A DNA stretch of 64,000 bases from Burkholderiales bacterium (GTDB lineage Bacteria; Pseudomonadota; Gammaproteobacteria; Burkholderiales; SG8-39). Made by a program: the position numbers and the translations under genes. Below are positions 18,710 through 27,921 of the stretch, piece by piece (within the stretch, counting starts at the first letter, position 1; every line of letters starts with the position of its first letter). Where the stretch lies: the NCBI GenBank assembly GCA_014860355.1, contig JACZJV010000115.1:31422-95421 (forward strand), given 5' to 3'. The notes under the pieces were generated by a model, which was not told the DNA's origin, ran no database searches, and saw only the letters and a program-made list of their open reading frames with translations.

Positions 18710-19798
18710 ATGAGCACCAAGTCCACAGCCACGCCAGAGAGCGCAAACCGGCCGCGCTATGACGCCCCTGCGCTGGTCGCGTTCGCCAAATCGCTGCTGG
18801 TCGGCGCGCGCATGCTGCCCGAGCGCGCCGCCGACGTCGCCGACATCCTGGTCGAAGCCGACCTGCTCGGCCATGACACCCACGGGCTGAATCTGCTCGC
18901 GACCTATCTGCAGCATATGGAAACGGGACAGATGAAGCTCGAAGGCGAGCCCATCGTCCTGGCCGATCACGGCGCTGTCCTGACCTGGGACGGACAGCGC
19001 CTGCCCGGCCCCTGGCTGGTTTTGCGCGCAATGGAGATTGCGACCGAGAAGGCAAAGACAAACGGCAGTGGTACCGTGACCATAGGCCGCAGCCACCACA
19101 TTGCCTGCCTCGCCGCCTACCTCAAACGCGCTACCGACCAGGGCCTGGTCATGCTGCTGCTGTCCTCTGCGCCGGACGGCGGCAGCGTAGCGCCGTTCGG
19201 CGGCCTGCGCGCGGTGTTCTCGCCCAGCCCGATAGCCATCGGTTTTCCTACGGGCGACCTTCCGGTGCTGGTCGACGTATCGACCTCCACCACCACCAAT
19301 ATGCTGACCAAGCGCCTGCGCAAGGAAGGAAAGCACCTGGCCCATCACTGGCTGATCGACGAAACAGGCCGGGCTAGCGACGACCCGGCTGTGCTGCACG
19401 CGCCGCGCAAGGGAACGATCCAGCCGCTAGGCGGCATGGATGCCGGCCACAAAGGCTATGGCCTGGCGCTGATGGTGGAGGCCCTGACCGCCGGCCTTGC
19501 CGGTCACGGCCGCGCCGACCCGCCGGAGCCTTTGGGCGCCAGCGTCTTCCTGCAGATTCTGGATCCAGGTAAGTTTGGCGGAAGCAGTGCGTTCCGCCGC
19601 CAGATGGATTGGGTGGCGCAAGCCTGCCTCGACAACCCGCCGCGCCCGGGATTCGAGCGCGTGCGCCTGCCCGGGCAGATGGGCCTGTTGCGGCGCGAAC
19701 GTCAATTGCGCGAAGGCGTGGCGCTGGAACCCTCGATCCTGCCGGCGCTCGCTGCGTGGGCAGATAAATTGGGCGTCGCCCCGCCCGCGGCGCTGTAA
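18710..19798 (+). CDS. Ldh-family (malate/L-lactate-type) NAD(P)-dependent oxidoreductase
   Basis: 362 residues. It matches the Ldh/Mdh type-2 family, which is distinct from classical Rossmann lactate dehydrogenases: LGHDTHGLNLLATYL (about 45-59) contains the substrate and nucleotide-site His, then GRSHHIACLAAY, SPSPIAIGFPTG, and the G-x-K-G segment GHKGYGLALMVEAL. Substrates in this family include malate, lactate, sulfolactate, ureidoglycolate and delta-1-piperideine/pyrroline carboxylates, and the exact one cannot be read here. The gene converges with a TRAP transporter operon that could import its 2-hydroxy or 2-oxo acid substrate, which is inference. Confidence 0.85.
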   Translation: MSTKSTATPESANRPRYDAPALVAFAKSLLVGARMLPERAADVADILVEADLLGHDTHGLNLLATYLQHMETGQMKLEGEPIVLADHGAVLTWDGQRLPGPWLVLRAMEIATEKAKTNGSGTVTIGRSHHIACLAAYLKRATDQGLVMLLLSSAPDGGSVAPFGGLRAVFSPSPIAIGFPTGDLPVLVDVSTSTTTNMLTKRLRKEGKHLAHHWLIDETGRASDDPAVLHAPRKGTIQPLGGMDAGHKGYGLALMVEALTAGLAGHGRADPPEPLGASVFLQILDPGKFGGSSAFRRQMDWVAQACLDNPPRPGFERVRLPGQMGLLRRERQLREGVALEPSILPALAAWADKLGVAPPAAL

Positions 19799-19966
19799 GC
19801 GCCGGGCAGCAAGCGTTCACACGACTGAGCGAGCGTTAGTCTCGCATCCCCACTTCGGCTGCGCACACGCTTCGGAACTATCGACTGCGAATCGGACCGG
19901 GAACCCTCACATCGGTCCCGGGCTCAGTGTAGCCCCGCGCGCGGGCCGGCGCCGGCACGCGTCGTT

Positions 19967-21277
19967 TCAGAGCACCAGAGAGGGCAACCAGGTGGCGAGT
20001 GCGGGAACCAGCATGATGATGACAAGCCCGAGGATCATGATCGTCGTATAGGGCGTCACCGACTGGTAGATGTCGCCCATGGTGATGCTGGGCGGCACTA
20101 TCCCCTTCAGGTAAAACAGGTTGAATCCGAAGGGCGGGGTCTGATAGCCGATTTCCATGTTGATGATGAACAGGATTCCAAACCAGATCGGGTCGAATCC
20201 GAGCGCGGTGACGATGGGCAGGAACACCGGCAGCGTGATCAGCATGATGCCGACCGGATCGAGCACCATGCCGAGCAGCAGCAACACGAGCTGGATGAAG
20301 ACGATGGTTCCCCAGGGGCCGCCCGGGATGCTGGTCATCATCGCCTTGATCAGAGATTGCGCGCCCATGGACTGGTAGGCCGCGCTGAACGCGTGCGCGC
20401 CGAACAGGATCCACATGATCATGCCGGACAGCCGGAACGTGCGCAGGCATGAATCGCGTAGTAGCGCCCAGCTCAGCTTGCGATGCACGAGGGCCGAGAT
20501 CATGGCGCCCAGCACCCCCACCGCCGCCGCCTCGGTCGGCGTCGCCAGGCCGAAAAGGATGGAGCCCAGCACCATCGCCACGATCAAGAGCGGCAGCAGC
20601 ACGGCGCGCAGCGCGGCGAACTTTTGCGGCCAGGTGCCGCGTTCCGCCAGCGGCAACGCCGGCCCCATCTTTGGCTGCAGCCAGCAGCGGACGAAGATGT
20701 AGGCGCAAATCATCGCCGCCAGCATGATCCCGGGTACCACGCCCGCCGCAAACAGCTTGCCGACCGAGACGCCGGTTATCAGCGAATACAGGATCATCAG
20801 CACGCTGGGCGGAATCAGGATGCCCAATCCGCCTCCTGCGCTGATGCACCCGATCGCCATCTGCTTGTCGTAGCCGCGTTCGAGCATCGCCGGCAGCGCG
20901 ATCGTTCCCATGGTGACGACGGCGGCGCCACTGATCCCCACCATCGCCGCGAATATCGTGCAGATCGCGACCGTGCCGATCGCCAGGCCGCCGCGCACAC
21001 CGCCCCACCACAGGTGCATCATCCGGTACAGCGCCTGCGCCACCCCGGTCTTCTCCAGCAACATCGCCATCAGCACAAACAGCGGTATCGCCACCAGGGT
21101 GAAACTGTTCATGCTGCCCCACATCTGCGAAGCGACCATGTAGAACGAACCGATCCCCCAGGTGAAATACAGGAAAATCACCGAGACGCCACCGAGCACG
21201 AAAGCCAGCGGCAAGCCGAGCGCGAGGAACAGCAGCAGCGAGCCGAAGAACAGCAGCGTAAGCAGTCCGATGCTCAT
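19967..21277 (-). CDS. TRAP transporter large permease subunit (DctM type)
   Basis: 436 residues, about 12 membrane segments, with typical DctM features: N-terminal LFLALGLPLAFVLGG, SAGGGLGILIPPSVLMI (about 147-163), and a C-terminal half PPFGFNLFYLKGI. It forms the Na+-driven channel for an extracytoplasmic-binding-protein-dependent uptake system. The start overlaps the small-subunit stop by 4 nt (ATGA). It is the last gene of the TRAP operon. Confidence 0.95.
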   Translation of the reverse strand: MSIGLLTLLFFGSLLLFLALGLPLAFVLGGVSVIFLYFTWGIGSFYMVASQMWGSMNSFTLVAIPLFVLMAMLLEKTGVAQALYRMMHLWWGGVRGGLAIGTVAICTIFAAMVGISGAAVVTMGTIALPAMLERGYDKQMAIGCISAGGGLGILIPPSVLMILYSLITGVSVGKLFAAGVVPGIMLAAMICAYIFVRCWLQPKMGPALPLAERGTWPQKFAALRAVLLPLLIVAMVLGSILFGLATPTEAAAVGVLGAMISALVHRKLSWALLRDSCLRTFRLSGMIMWILFGAHAFSAAYQSMGAQSLIKAMMTSIPGGPWGTIVFIQLVLLLLGMVLDPVGIMLITLPVFLPIVTALGFDPIWFGILFIINMEIGYQTPPFGFNLFYLKGIVPPSITMGDIYQSVTPYTTIMILGLVIIMLVPALATWLPSLVL

Positions 21278-21825
21278 TGCCCGGGCTCCTCGATCTTGTC
21301 CATGCCTGGCAGTGATTCCGGCGGCTCGATCCCGAACGCCACCATGACGTCCCGCAGCAGTTTGACTATGCCCTGCAGCAGCAGCAGTCCCGCGCCGACC
21401 GGGATTGCCAGTTTCACCGGCCAGATCGGCGGATCCCAGGCCGACTGCGAATGTTCCCAGAAAGATATCGACTCCCAGGCCATCGCGCTGCCGAAATACA
21501 GCAGCGCGCCGGTGAATACGAGGAACAGGAACGAGCTGAAGACATCGACAACGGCGCGCACGCGCGGCGCTAGGCGCGAATGCAGAATATCGACGTTGAC
21601 GTGACCGCCGTGCGCCATGATGTAACCGCCGGACAGTACCGCGTACAGGCCGAACAGCAACTGCGTCAGTTCACTGGTCCACACCTTGGGCGCGCCAGCG
21701 GCGTAGCGAAAAAGAACCTCGGCGATCAGAAGCACGAAAATTGCCAGCAGCAGCAGCGACACCCAAGTGCCCAGCCGGTCGTTGAACCTCGTGATTCCGC
21801 GCATAGCCCTGTGCAGCACCTGCAT
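21274..21825 (-). CDS. TRAP transporter small permease subunit (DctQ type)
   Basis: 183 residues, four hydrophobic segments, with the DctQ-typical first helix (RLGTWVSLLLLAIFVLLIAEVLFRY) and GGHVNVDILHSRLAPRVR after helix 2. It sits between the binding protein gene (71 nt away) and the large permease gene (4-nt overlap). Confidence 0.93.
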   Translation of the reverse strand: MQVLHRAMRGITRFNDRLGTWVSLLLLAIFVLLIAEVLFRYAAGAPKVWTSELTQLLFGLYAVLSGGYIMAHGGHVNVDILHSRLAPRVRAVVDVFSSFLFLVFTGALLYFGSAMAWESISFWEHSQSAWDPPIWPVKLAIPVGAGLLLLQGIVKLLRDVMVAFGIEPPESLPGMDKIEEPGQ

Positions 21826-21896
21826 CGGTGACCACTCCGAAAAAATACAGGAAAGCCGGTCCGGGACGCAGCCGGACCGGATCGGATCGGCAGACC

Positions 21897-22946
21897 CTAC
21901 TTGATGTAGCCCAGATCGGCGAGGAAGGTCTTAAGCGTCGCGAGCGCTTTTTTCGAGGCCGGCCCTTTCTTGCCTTCGTCTTCCCACTGCTGGAGCGCCA
22001 CCTTCGTCAGGTGGTCCAGGACTTCGGGCGGTAGCTGGTTGACCTTCACGCCCTTAGTCTTGATCGCCTTTGCCAGGGTAATCTGTTCCAGATACAGGTA
22101 CTCGTTGGTGCGCATCCAGAACTGCTCGTCCAGCGTGTCGATCAAGCACTTGCGGATCTCTGGCGGCAGTTTGTCGAGCTCCTTCTGGTTGATGATGAAG
22201 GCATCGGTGCCGGCGATGTTCAGCGCGGGTTTCACATGGTACTTCGCCACCTCGTACAGACCCATGCTGTCAGCGCCCTGCGAGGCGCCCCAATGCACGC
22301 CGTTGATCACGCCGGTCGACAATGCAGGATAGATCTCGGGGCCGGGCAGGTATGACCCGGCTGCACCCGCCGCGGTCAGGAAGCGCTGCAGCGCACCGGA
22401 GGAGCGGATCTTCAGCTTGCGGAAGTCATCGAGTGAGGTGATCGGTGATTTGACCACCATTTCGGTCGGGTAGACCTTGTCGGTGGAGTAGTAGACACCC
22501 TGCGCTGCGACCTCGTCGCGGATCATTTTCTCGAAGCCGAGATGCTTGTGGAAGTAGGACACCTCCCAGACATTGCGGAATGCAAACGGCAGGCCCGAGG
22601 CGATGCCAGCCGTCGACACTGTTTCTGGCAGGTAGGCCGGCGAGATCGTTCCCATCTGGATGACACCCCGCTTGACCGCCGGGAATATCTCCTTCGCCGG
22701 GAACAGTGCGCCGGCCTCGTGCAATTCGAGGACCATCCGGCCTTTTGTGCACGCGGTCAGCTCCCGTTGCAGCCGGCCCAGGCTGTCCTTGAAGGAACTG
22801 CTAGCGCTAGGCCAGTGGGACTGGAGGCGCCAGGTGATCTTCTCCTGCGCGGAAACGGCGCCGGAAAATCCGAAGCTTACGACAGCGGTCGCGGCGAGGA
22901 TGGCCGCGGCCGGAATCTGGAATTTCGTGAACGGTGATGTACGCAT
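21897..22946 (-). CDS. TRAP transporter solute-binding protein (DctP family)
   Basis: 349 residues from the ATG at 22946. I preferred this over a longer in-frame extension because AAAGGAG sits 8 nt upstream and the N-terminus is a clean signal peptide ending VSAQ. The mature protein starts EKITWRLQSHWP. It has the family's IRSSGALQRFLTAAGAAGSYLP segment near residue 175, around the arginine that usually clamps the carboxylate of the ligand, and GVINGVHWG. The protein is periplasmic and delivers substrate to the DctQM pair downstream. TaxonA-like DctP relatives of this type often bind 2-oxo or hydroxy acids, but the ligand is unknown. Confidence 0.93.
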   Translation of the reverse strand: MRTSPFTKFQIPAAAILAATAVVSFGFSGAVSAQEKITWRLQSHWPSASSSFKDSLGRLQRELTACTKGRMVLELHEAGALFPAKEIFPAVKRGVIQMGTISPAYLPETVSTAGIASGLPFAFRNVWEVSYFHKHLGFEKMIRDEVAAQGVYYSTDKVYPTEMVVKSPITSLDDFRKLKIRSSGALQRFLTAAGAAGSYLPGPEIYPALSTGVINGVHWGASQGADSMGLYEVAKYHVKPALNIAGTDAFIINQKELDKLPPEIRKCLIDTLDEQFWMRTNEYLYLEQITLAKAIKTKGVKVNQLPPEVLDHLTKVALQQWEDEGKKGPASKKALATLKTFLADLGYIK

Positions 22947-23296
22947 GGGTGGACTCCTTTGTCGGCAGTTGTATCTTGCATGAGCCGTATATGCCGGTAT
23001 GGTCAGGACTGCGCTGATCCCCGGCTTGATGCTTGTGACGATACCCGCTTTGTACATGGATAACAATCCTGATGGCCGGCAATCACCGGAAACCACCGCC
23101 AGTACCCACATACGGGATATTCGGGCGGCTGCATCTGGCCAGCTTGTTGCCACTGGACTGCGATGCTTGCTGAAATTTCGGCCTGCGTCTGCTAACCTTG
23201 AAAGGACCAAACCAGCGGCGCCGGCACGCTCACCCGTCTCCAAAGCGGTGCCTAGTCGCATCCCGGGAAGACTACACGCGTCGAGGCTTGCAGATC
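22947..23296. other. Intergenic region upstream of the TRAP operon
   Basis: 350 bp with no supported gene. It should hold the TRAP operon promoter on the minus strand. I could not pick a convincing promoter pair. Confidence 0.4.
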
Positions 23297-23539
23297 ATGC
23301 TCTGGCACCAGCTACAAACAGGCCCACTGAGATCCCGGCTGAGGTGCTCGCGCCCGCCGGAGCTAGAGGCGCACACGCCTGGCGTCCCCTCGGACATTCC
23401 GCCATTACCTCCGAACCTGGAACCGCCCGAAATCATCCTGCCCCCACGAATTCCACCGACCGAGCCCCCGGAAAAACTGCCCCCGCCGCCTACGCGTCGT
23501 GAACCTCCGCGGGCCCCGCCGCTCATTGCCGCCGACTAG
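23297..23539 (+). CDS. Possible small proline-rich protein (low confidence)
   Basis: 80 residues from the ATG at 23297 (a TTG at 23198 would extend it to 113). The C-terminal half is a proline-rich run with regularly spaced PP(E/R/T)xxPP units ending near RREPPRAPP, which looks more like protein than chance. The opposite strand gives a Gly-rich reading that is less natural. No ribosome site, signal peptide or family recognised. It may be spurious. Confidence 0.28.
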   Translation: MLWHQLQTGPLRSRLRCSRPPELEAHTPGVPSDIPPLPPNLEPPEIILPPRIPPTEPPEKLPPPPTRREPPRAPPLIAAD

Positions 23540-23583
23540 CCCGACACATCGGCGCTATTGCGGAACGCCGGCAGTATCGGCCA

Positions 23584-23952
23584 TCAAGGAAAATAGGCAA
23601 GAGGGTAAAGCAACATCACGGCGACCAGTGCGATGAGCAGCAGCAGTTGCAAGAGCGAGGCGAGCGACGCGCGGCGCATTCGGCCCCACAACCACAGCAG
23701 GTACGAACCCTTGTGCTCGGTCACCCATTGGACCTTCCATTCTGCGCGTGCCTTCGCCGCAAAGGCCTCCGCTTCGCTCTCCAGCAGCGCTCGCGCCTGC
23801 GCATAGTCTTCATCGGCGACCCATATTGCGTCTGCGCTAAGCAGCCTGAAGGGCGAACGCGTTTCGCGATACTGAATTCCCGCCTCGTCGAGCATGCGCA
23901 TGATCTCCTTCTCCTGGAGCTCATCCAGAGGCAGTCCGACGAGGCGTTTCAT
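23584..23952 (-). CDS. DUF6164-like small membrane protein
   Basis: 122 residues from the ATG at 23952. The N-terminal soluble part resembles a GlnB/signal-transducer-like fold: IMRMLDEAGIQYRETRSPF, then SADAIWVADEDYAQARALLESEAEAFAAKARAEW. A C-terminal hydrophobic helix follows (LLQLLLLIALVAVMLLYPLAYF). This order matches proteins annotated DUF6164 in proteobacteria, whose function is unknown. A longer start is possible (24018). Confidence 0.65.
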   Translation of the reverse strand: MKRLVGLPLDELQEKEIMRMLDEAGIQYRETRSPFRLLSADAIWVADEDYAQARALLESEAEAFAAKARAEWKVQWVTEHKGSYLLWLWGRMRRASLASLLQLLLLIALVAVMLLYPLAYFP

Positions 23953-24220
23953 GCAGTCTGGCCCAACCCGATCAGGCGGGCCGGTAGGCGGCAGGCCTGC
24001 GCAAATGTGGCGGGGCATCGCGCATGGCCACCGCTACCCGCGTGTAGCGGCCGGACTGCGGCGGCGACGTCGACGAGTTGCGCGCCTGGGCCGGCACACA
24101 CCCTTGCGTGCCCATCACCGGCAATTGAGTGGCCCCGCGCAGGGCTGGGCCGGCGGGCGCTCGCACCCCCAGCCGGCTCATATATCGTCGCCGCTGGATC
24201 GATGGCTTGCAGCTGCGCGC

Positions 24221-24967
24221 TCAGCCCGCCAACAGCCCGGGAAGCACCGGGGATGGCAGCATTGCAATTTGCAGATTGACATCGATGAAATAGTACTGAA
24301 GGTAGGCTAGCGTCAGAATCGACAACTGCGCTGTCTGCCACCCTAGCGTACGCCATCCCCGTGGATCCCGGGCGCTGGCTGCCTGCTTCGAACCAGGACT
24401 GGCGTCCGGTGGAAAAGGCACGGGCGCAGTACCTGATCGCCCAGCAGTTGCCCGGCCCTTCATCGGTGTTTCGGCCGAACCATCGATATTCAGGGCCGGC
24501 TGCGCAAAATCGGGGGGGGCCACGGTCGTAGGCGCGCTGCGCTGGCCTGGGGCCGCCCTGTGCCCGCCGGTTTCGGCCGTAACTCGCGCCGCATAGGTCC
24601 CGCTCCCGCTTGCCCCTGCGCCATCCCGGTATATGCCGGCGTCGCGCGCGCCGGCCTGGGCGGTTTGCGCCGCAGCTTCAGGCGTTGCGCGCGCCAATCC
24701 AGAAAGATGACTTTTCGGCCTGCCCTCTGCGAAATTAAGCTTGGCCAGCCGGTCGCGCGCGCTTATGCAGGAAGCGCGTGCCTTGGCGAGGTCCTCCTCC
24801 GCCTTGGCGACGTCCGCCGAAAGCTTGCCCAGGTCGGGCAATGCCGCGGGATGACCCGATTCCGCCTCTACATACGCGGAGTTTGCCTTGGCAAGCACGG
24901 CCACTACCCTGGCAAGTTCCGCTTCCGCCTCGGCAAAGCCGGCTTCGATGTCCGCGCGATTATTCAA
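24221..24967 (-). CDS. Uncharacterised protein with N-terminal coiled coil and C-terminal membrane tail
   Basis: 248 residues, apparently from a TTG start. Residues about 5-80 are Ala/Glu/Lys-rich with heptad spacing (coiled coil). Residues about 85-205 are low-complexity Ala/Gly/Pro linker. The last 40 residues are hydrophobic and end LAYLQYYFIDVNLQIAMLPS plus a short tail. That end is almost the same as the C-terminus of the divergently transcribed gene at 25241. No enzyme motif. The shared tail suggests a membrane-targeting or partner-binding segment. The start is uncertain. Confidence 0.6.
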   Translation of the reverse strand: MNNRADIEAGFAEAEAELARVVAVLAKANSAYVEAESGHPAALPDLGKLSADVAKAEEDLAKARASCISARDRLAKLNFAEGRPKSHLSGLARATPEAAAQTAQAGARDAGIYRDGAGASGSGTYAARVTAETGGHRAAPGQRSAPTTVAPPDFAQPALNIDGSAETPMKGRATAGRSGTAPVPFPPDASPGSKQAASARDPRGWRTLGWQTAQLSILTLAYLQYYFIDVNLQIAMLPSPVLPGLLAG

Positions 24968-25240
24968 TAGCAGCTACCGTAGACCCGGGGGCGAGCACTG
25001 CGCTCGGGCATGCAAACGAATTATTGGCTATTCTGTGCATCGAACAGGGACATACCCTCGTAAATTCAAAGCGGATTATACTTGCCGCGACCGCAGCGGT
25101 CATTAGTCATCCGCCAGGGCAGGCCTGAAAACAAGGTCGTTTGCCCTTGGACTGGATCGCGAGATAGCCGCTGCAACTTGGAATAATAAGACAATGTTTC
25201 CGGTACACGATATCGCCAAATTGGCATTGCGGCCCAGATT

Positions 25241-25837
25241 GTGATCAGGCCGGAACGATTTTTGGCCGGACTGGCCGTCGCGGAGACAGTCCTCGCTCCC
25301 GCATTCATGCACACTGCCGATTCGAGCGCCGGCTCGACCGAGTCGAGCCTGTCGCTCGAGCGCGTGCGCGCCTACTGCAGCAAGCTACGCGCCGCTGTCG
25401 TGGAACTGGACAGCGTCAATTCGGTAGCCAATGTCGAGACGGCGCGCGATTACTGCAGCGACCTGCGCGCCGCGTTTCTGGAAATGGGGCTGATCGCCAC
25501 GCTGCCTTTTCATTGCGACGAACCGATTTGCGCTATGTTGCGCTCGCCGCGCACAGCATGCTGGATAGATTGTCTCGAGGACCTAGTCCTCCTGCACAGC
25601 GCATCCGGGACTTCCGCCAGCGATTGGCGGCTTTTGCCGGCGCCTGCGGATCCCGTCTCTGCTCGACGCTACGATCGCGCTTACCGCGCGCAGCGTGCCG
25701 AAGCGCAAGGGGCGCTCCCGGGGCCCTCCCTGGCACGCCAGGCCGTCGGCCTTTTGGCTTTGATCCTGGCTTACCTCGCCTACTACCATATAGACGTCCA
25801 GCTGCAGATCCTGCATTTGCCCTCGCTGTTTCCGTGA
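25241..25837 (+). CDS. Uncharacterised protein with internal duplication and the same C-terminal membrane tail
   Basis: 198 residues from GTG 25241; ATG 25307 (176 residues) is an equally possible start. Residues about 37-85 hold a duplicated helix-like unit (VRAYCSKLRAAVVEL and ARDYCSDLRAAFLEM), each with a Cys. The C-terminus LAYLAYYHIDVQLQILHLPS closely matches the last residues of the divergent 24221-24967 gene: LAYL, YY, IDV, LQI and LPS are identical. The two genes are probably a paralogous or co-functional pair separated by a 273-bp shared promoter region. Function unknown. Confidence 0.6.
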   Translation: MIRPERFLAGLAVAETVLAPAFMHTADSSAGSTESSLSLERVRAYCSKLRAAVVELDSVNSVANVETARDYCSDLRAAFLEMGLIATLPFHCDEPICAMLRSPRTACWIDCLEDLVLLHSASGTSASDWRLLPAPADPVSARRYDRAYRAQRAEAQGALPGPSLARQAVGLLALILAYLAYYHIDVQLQILHLPSLFP

Positions 25838-26034
25838 CCAGGTCAATACGGAACCCGGTGCGCCGGCCGATAGGCTGCCTTGCATGCCTGTCCGTCAAAG
25901 GGCGGGCCTGGATAGCCTTGCCGGCCCGATTCAAACCCTGCAACCAGCCCCGCTGAAAACCCGATTTCCTGCCCGTATCTGCCCTGGTCATGCACGAGGC
26001 GCGGCCGCACGCGCACGGCGGACGCAGATACGAT

Positions 26035-26445
26035 TCAAGGCGCAGCGTCGAGCAATAGCTGGGTCTGCGTGACGATCGCGCACAGTTTTTGTTCGGCGTT
26101 CCTGATCGTGGTATTCCAGACCATCGTGGTACGGCCGCGATGCAGGGGCACACACTCGCCGGTGACGACAGTGCCGACTCGGGCTCCAGCGATGAACTTG
26201 GTACTCGAATCCGTAGTCGTGGTGCGCTTGCCTGCGGCCATGTTCATCAGCGTCCCTACCGCACCCAGCGTATCGGCGAAGGCCATGTAGGCGCCGCCAT
26301 GCAGTATCCCGCCCGCCGTACACAGATCGGGGCGCACCGTCATCTGGGCGACGACGCGCTCTGGCGTCAATTCAGTGAGCCGTATTCCCATGAGCCCGGG
26401 AAACAGCGGCTCGAGCAATTTCTGGACCGCATTGAGATCGTGCAT
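26035..26445 (-). CDS. PaaI-type hotdog-fold thioesterase
   Basis: 136 residues. It has the hotdog signature G(I)LHGGAYMAFADTLGAV (about 46-62) followed by a beta-rich half (TTTTDSSTKFIAGARVGTVV), typical of PaaI/YbdB-like acyl-CoA thioesterases that act on aryl- or acyl-CoA in the cytoplasm. No close operon partner. Confidence 0.87.
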   Translation of the reverse strand: MHDLNAVQKLLEPLFPGLMGIRLTELTPERVVAQMTVRPDLCTAGGILHGGAYMAFADTLGAVGTLMNMAAGKRTTTTDSSTKFIAGARVGTVVTGECVPLHRGRTTMVWNTTIRNAEQKLCAIVTQTQLLLDAAP

Positions 26446-26670
26446 CGAACCTCCTTCAGCTGCCCGGCAATTTTTCTACCGGCCCGTAGCGCAAGCAGTG
26501 AAATGATAATACGGGAACCGATATTCCCGCGCGGCGCTCGCCCGATTCAAGCTCGGCTACGCGGAATCGATTTCGCGGGAACGGGCCTGCTGCGGCGCGC
26601 AAGCGTAAAGACAGTGGACTGGGCGCGCAGAATCAACACATGTCCTGGCGCATATCGGGCACAACGCAGC

Positions 26671-27474
26671 TCAACCCGTGCGCCCTTGCGCCCGAGGTTT
26701 CCAGGTAATGAGATCCCGATACGCGTGCCAGGTCGCGTGCCCCAGCAGCGGGAGTACGACCGCCAAACCGAACAGAAAGGTGGCAAATCCGACAGCAGTA
26801 AGCACCACGATCAGTGCCGCCCATACCACCATGGCCGCGGGGTTGGTATCAACCGCCTTGATGCTGGTCAATATCGCCTCGTCCGTGCCTACCTCGCGCT
26901 CGAAAATCATCGGCGCCGAAACTGCCGACAGAAAAAAAGCCATCAGCGCGAATATTGCACCGACAGCCAGATACGTCGCAAAGAACACAGGGTAATCCCA
27001 GTCGACTATGGTGCGGTAAAAATTGTCGCGTATGGACGGCGGTACGCCACCGAAGCCTCGCTCGAACAGAAAATTCGACGACATTGCCCAAAGTATTGCC
27101 AGGATCGCGAGCACCGAACCCAGGGGCATCAGCCGTTTTCCGCTATTCAGTGCGCCCTTGAGAGACGCGTCGAAGCTTGCCGGTTGTCCTGCGTCGCGAA
27201 GTCGCGACAGTTCATAGAAGACGGCGCCAAATATGGGCCCCACTAGCAGGTAGCCGGAGACCGCCACCGCCAGCAGGTCTATCTGCGCGCTGAGAAACAG
27301 CAGCATCAACCATCCTACGCCCACCAGCAGCGATCCGTGCGCGATGCTCGGACCCGGGTTATGGCGAAAATCGTCCCAACCCGCCATCAGCCAGCGCAAG
27401 GGTCGCAGGGCGTCGACCTTTGCCACCTGCGGCAAATCGTATGTCCGATCATGGAAACGGATGGATTTGTCCAT
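26671..27474 (-). CDS. DUF2189 integral membrane protein
   Basis: 267 residues with about six membrane segments. The N-terminus (LRPLRWLMAGWDDFRHNPGPSIAHGSLLVGVGW) and the GPIFGAVFYELSRLRDAGQP loop match the DUF2189 family (often annotated as a possible cytochrome c oxidase subunit-like protein, without experimental support). It ends VVLPLLGHATWHAYRDLI. Function unknown. It stands alone. Confidence 0.85.
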   Translation of the reverse strand: MDKSIRFHDRTYDLPQVAKVDALRPLRWLMAGWDDFRHNPGPSIAHGSLLVGVGWLMLLFLSAQIDLLAVAVSGYLLVGPIFGAVFYELSRLRDAGQPASFDASLKGALNSGKRLMPLGSVLAILAILWAMSSNFLFERGFGGVPPSIRDNFYRTIVDWDYPVFFATYLAVGAIFALMAFFLSAVSAPMIFEREVGTDEAILTSIKAVDTNPAAMVVWAALIVVLTAVGFATFLFGLAVVLPLLGHATWHAYRDLITWKPRAQGRTG

Positions 27475-27921
27475 CTTGCTCTCCGCTGCGCAAGAAGATC
27501 AATGGCGCCGGCATTTACGAACCGCGGGCCAGGATGCATGCTCTCGATGCGTTGGTCCGGGAACGGGCTGCGCCTCCAGGCCGCGAACAATTCGGTGGCG
27601 CCGCGCAAAGCACGGCAAACCGCTGAACCAAGGATAGTCAGCGCTATCGGTATATTCAACCACAAGGCACTTATGGTTTTCCGGCTCTGCCCACCCGGCT
27701 CAAGGTTCGCGCAGCGCGGACCCCAGGCAGCCCGGCCCGGCGGGGAACCATCCGGCCAGTCGCCAGATGCCTCAGTTCCCTGCATGCACCTGGATCGGTG
27801 TCAACTCCGTTTTGCCGTACCCGCCATACGCGCGTAAGATCGGCTAGAGCCGGTTCGCAAGGCGCTCAGGCAGGCGCGCCCAGAGTAGGCTGACGGGAAG
27901 TTGCCAGTTCGGAGTTGCGGC
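27475..27921. other. Gap without a convincing gene
   Basis: About 450 bp between the DUF2189 start and the VOC gene. Several open frames on both strands lack ribosome sites and sensible composition. I see no RNA gene or clear terminator. Confidence 0.35.

Noticed and set aside
23272..23526. Gly-rich minus-strand frame
   Set aside because: It is the complement of the proline-rich frame, with no ribosome site; at most one of the two can be real, and the plus-strand reading looks slightly better.
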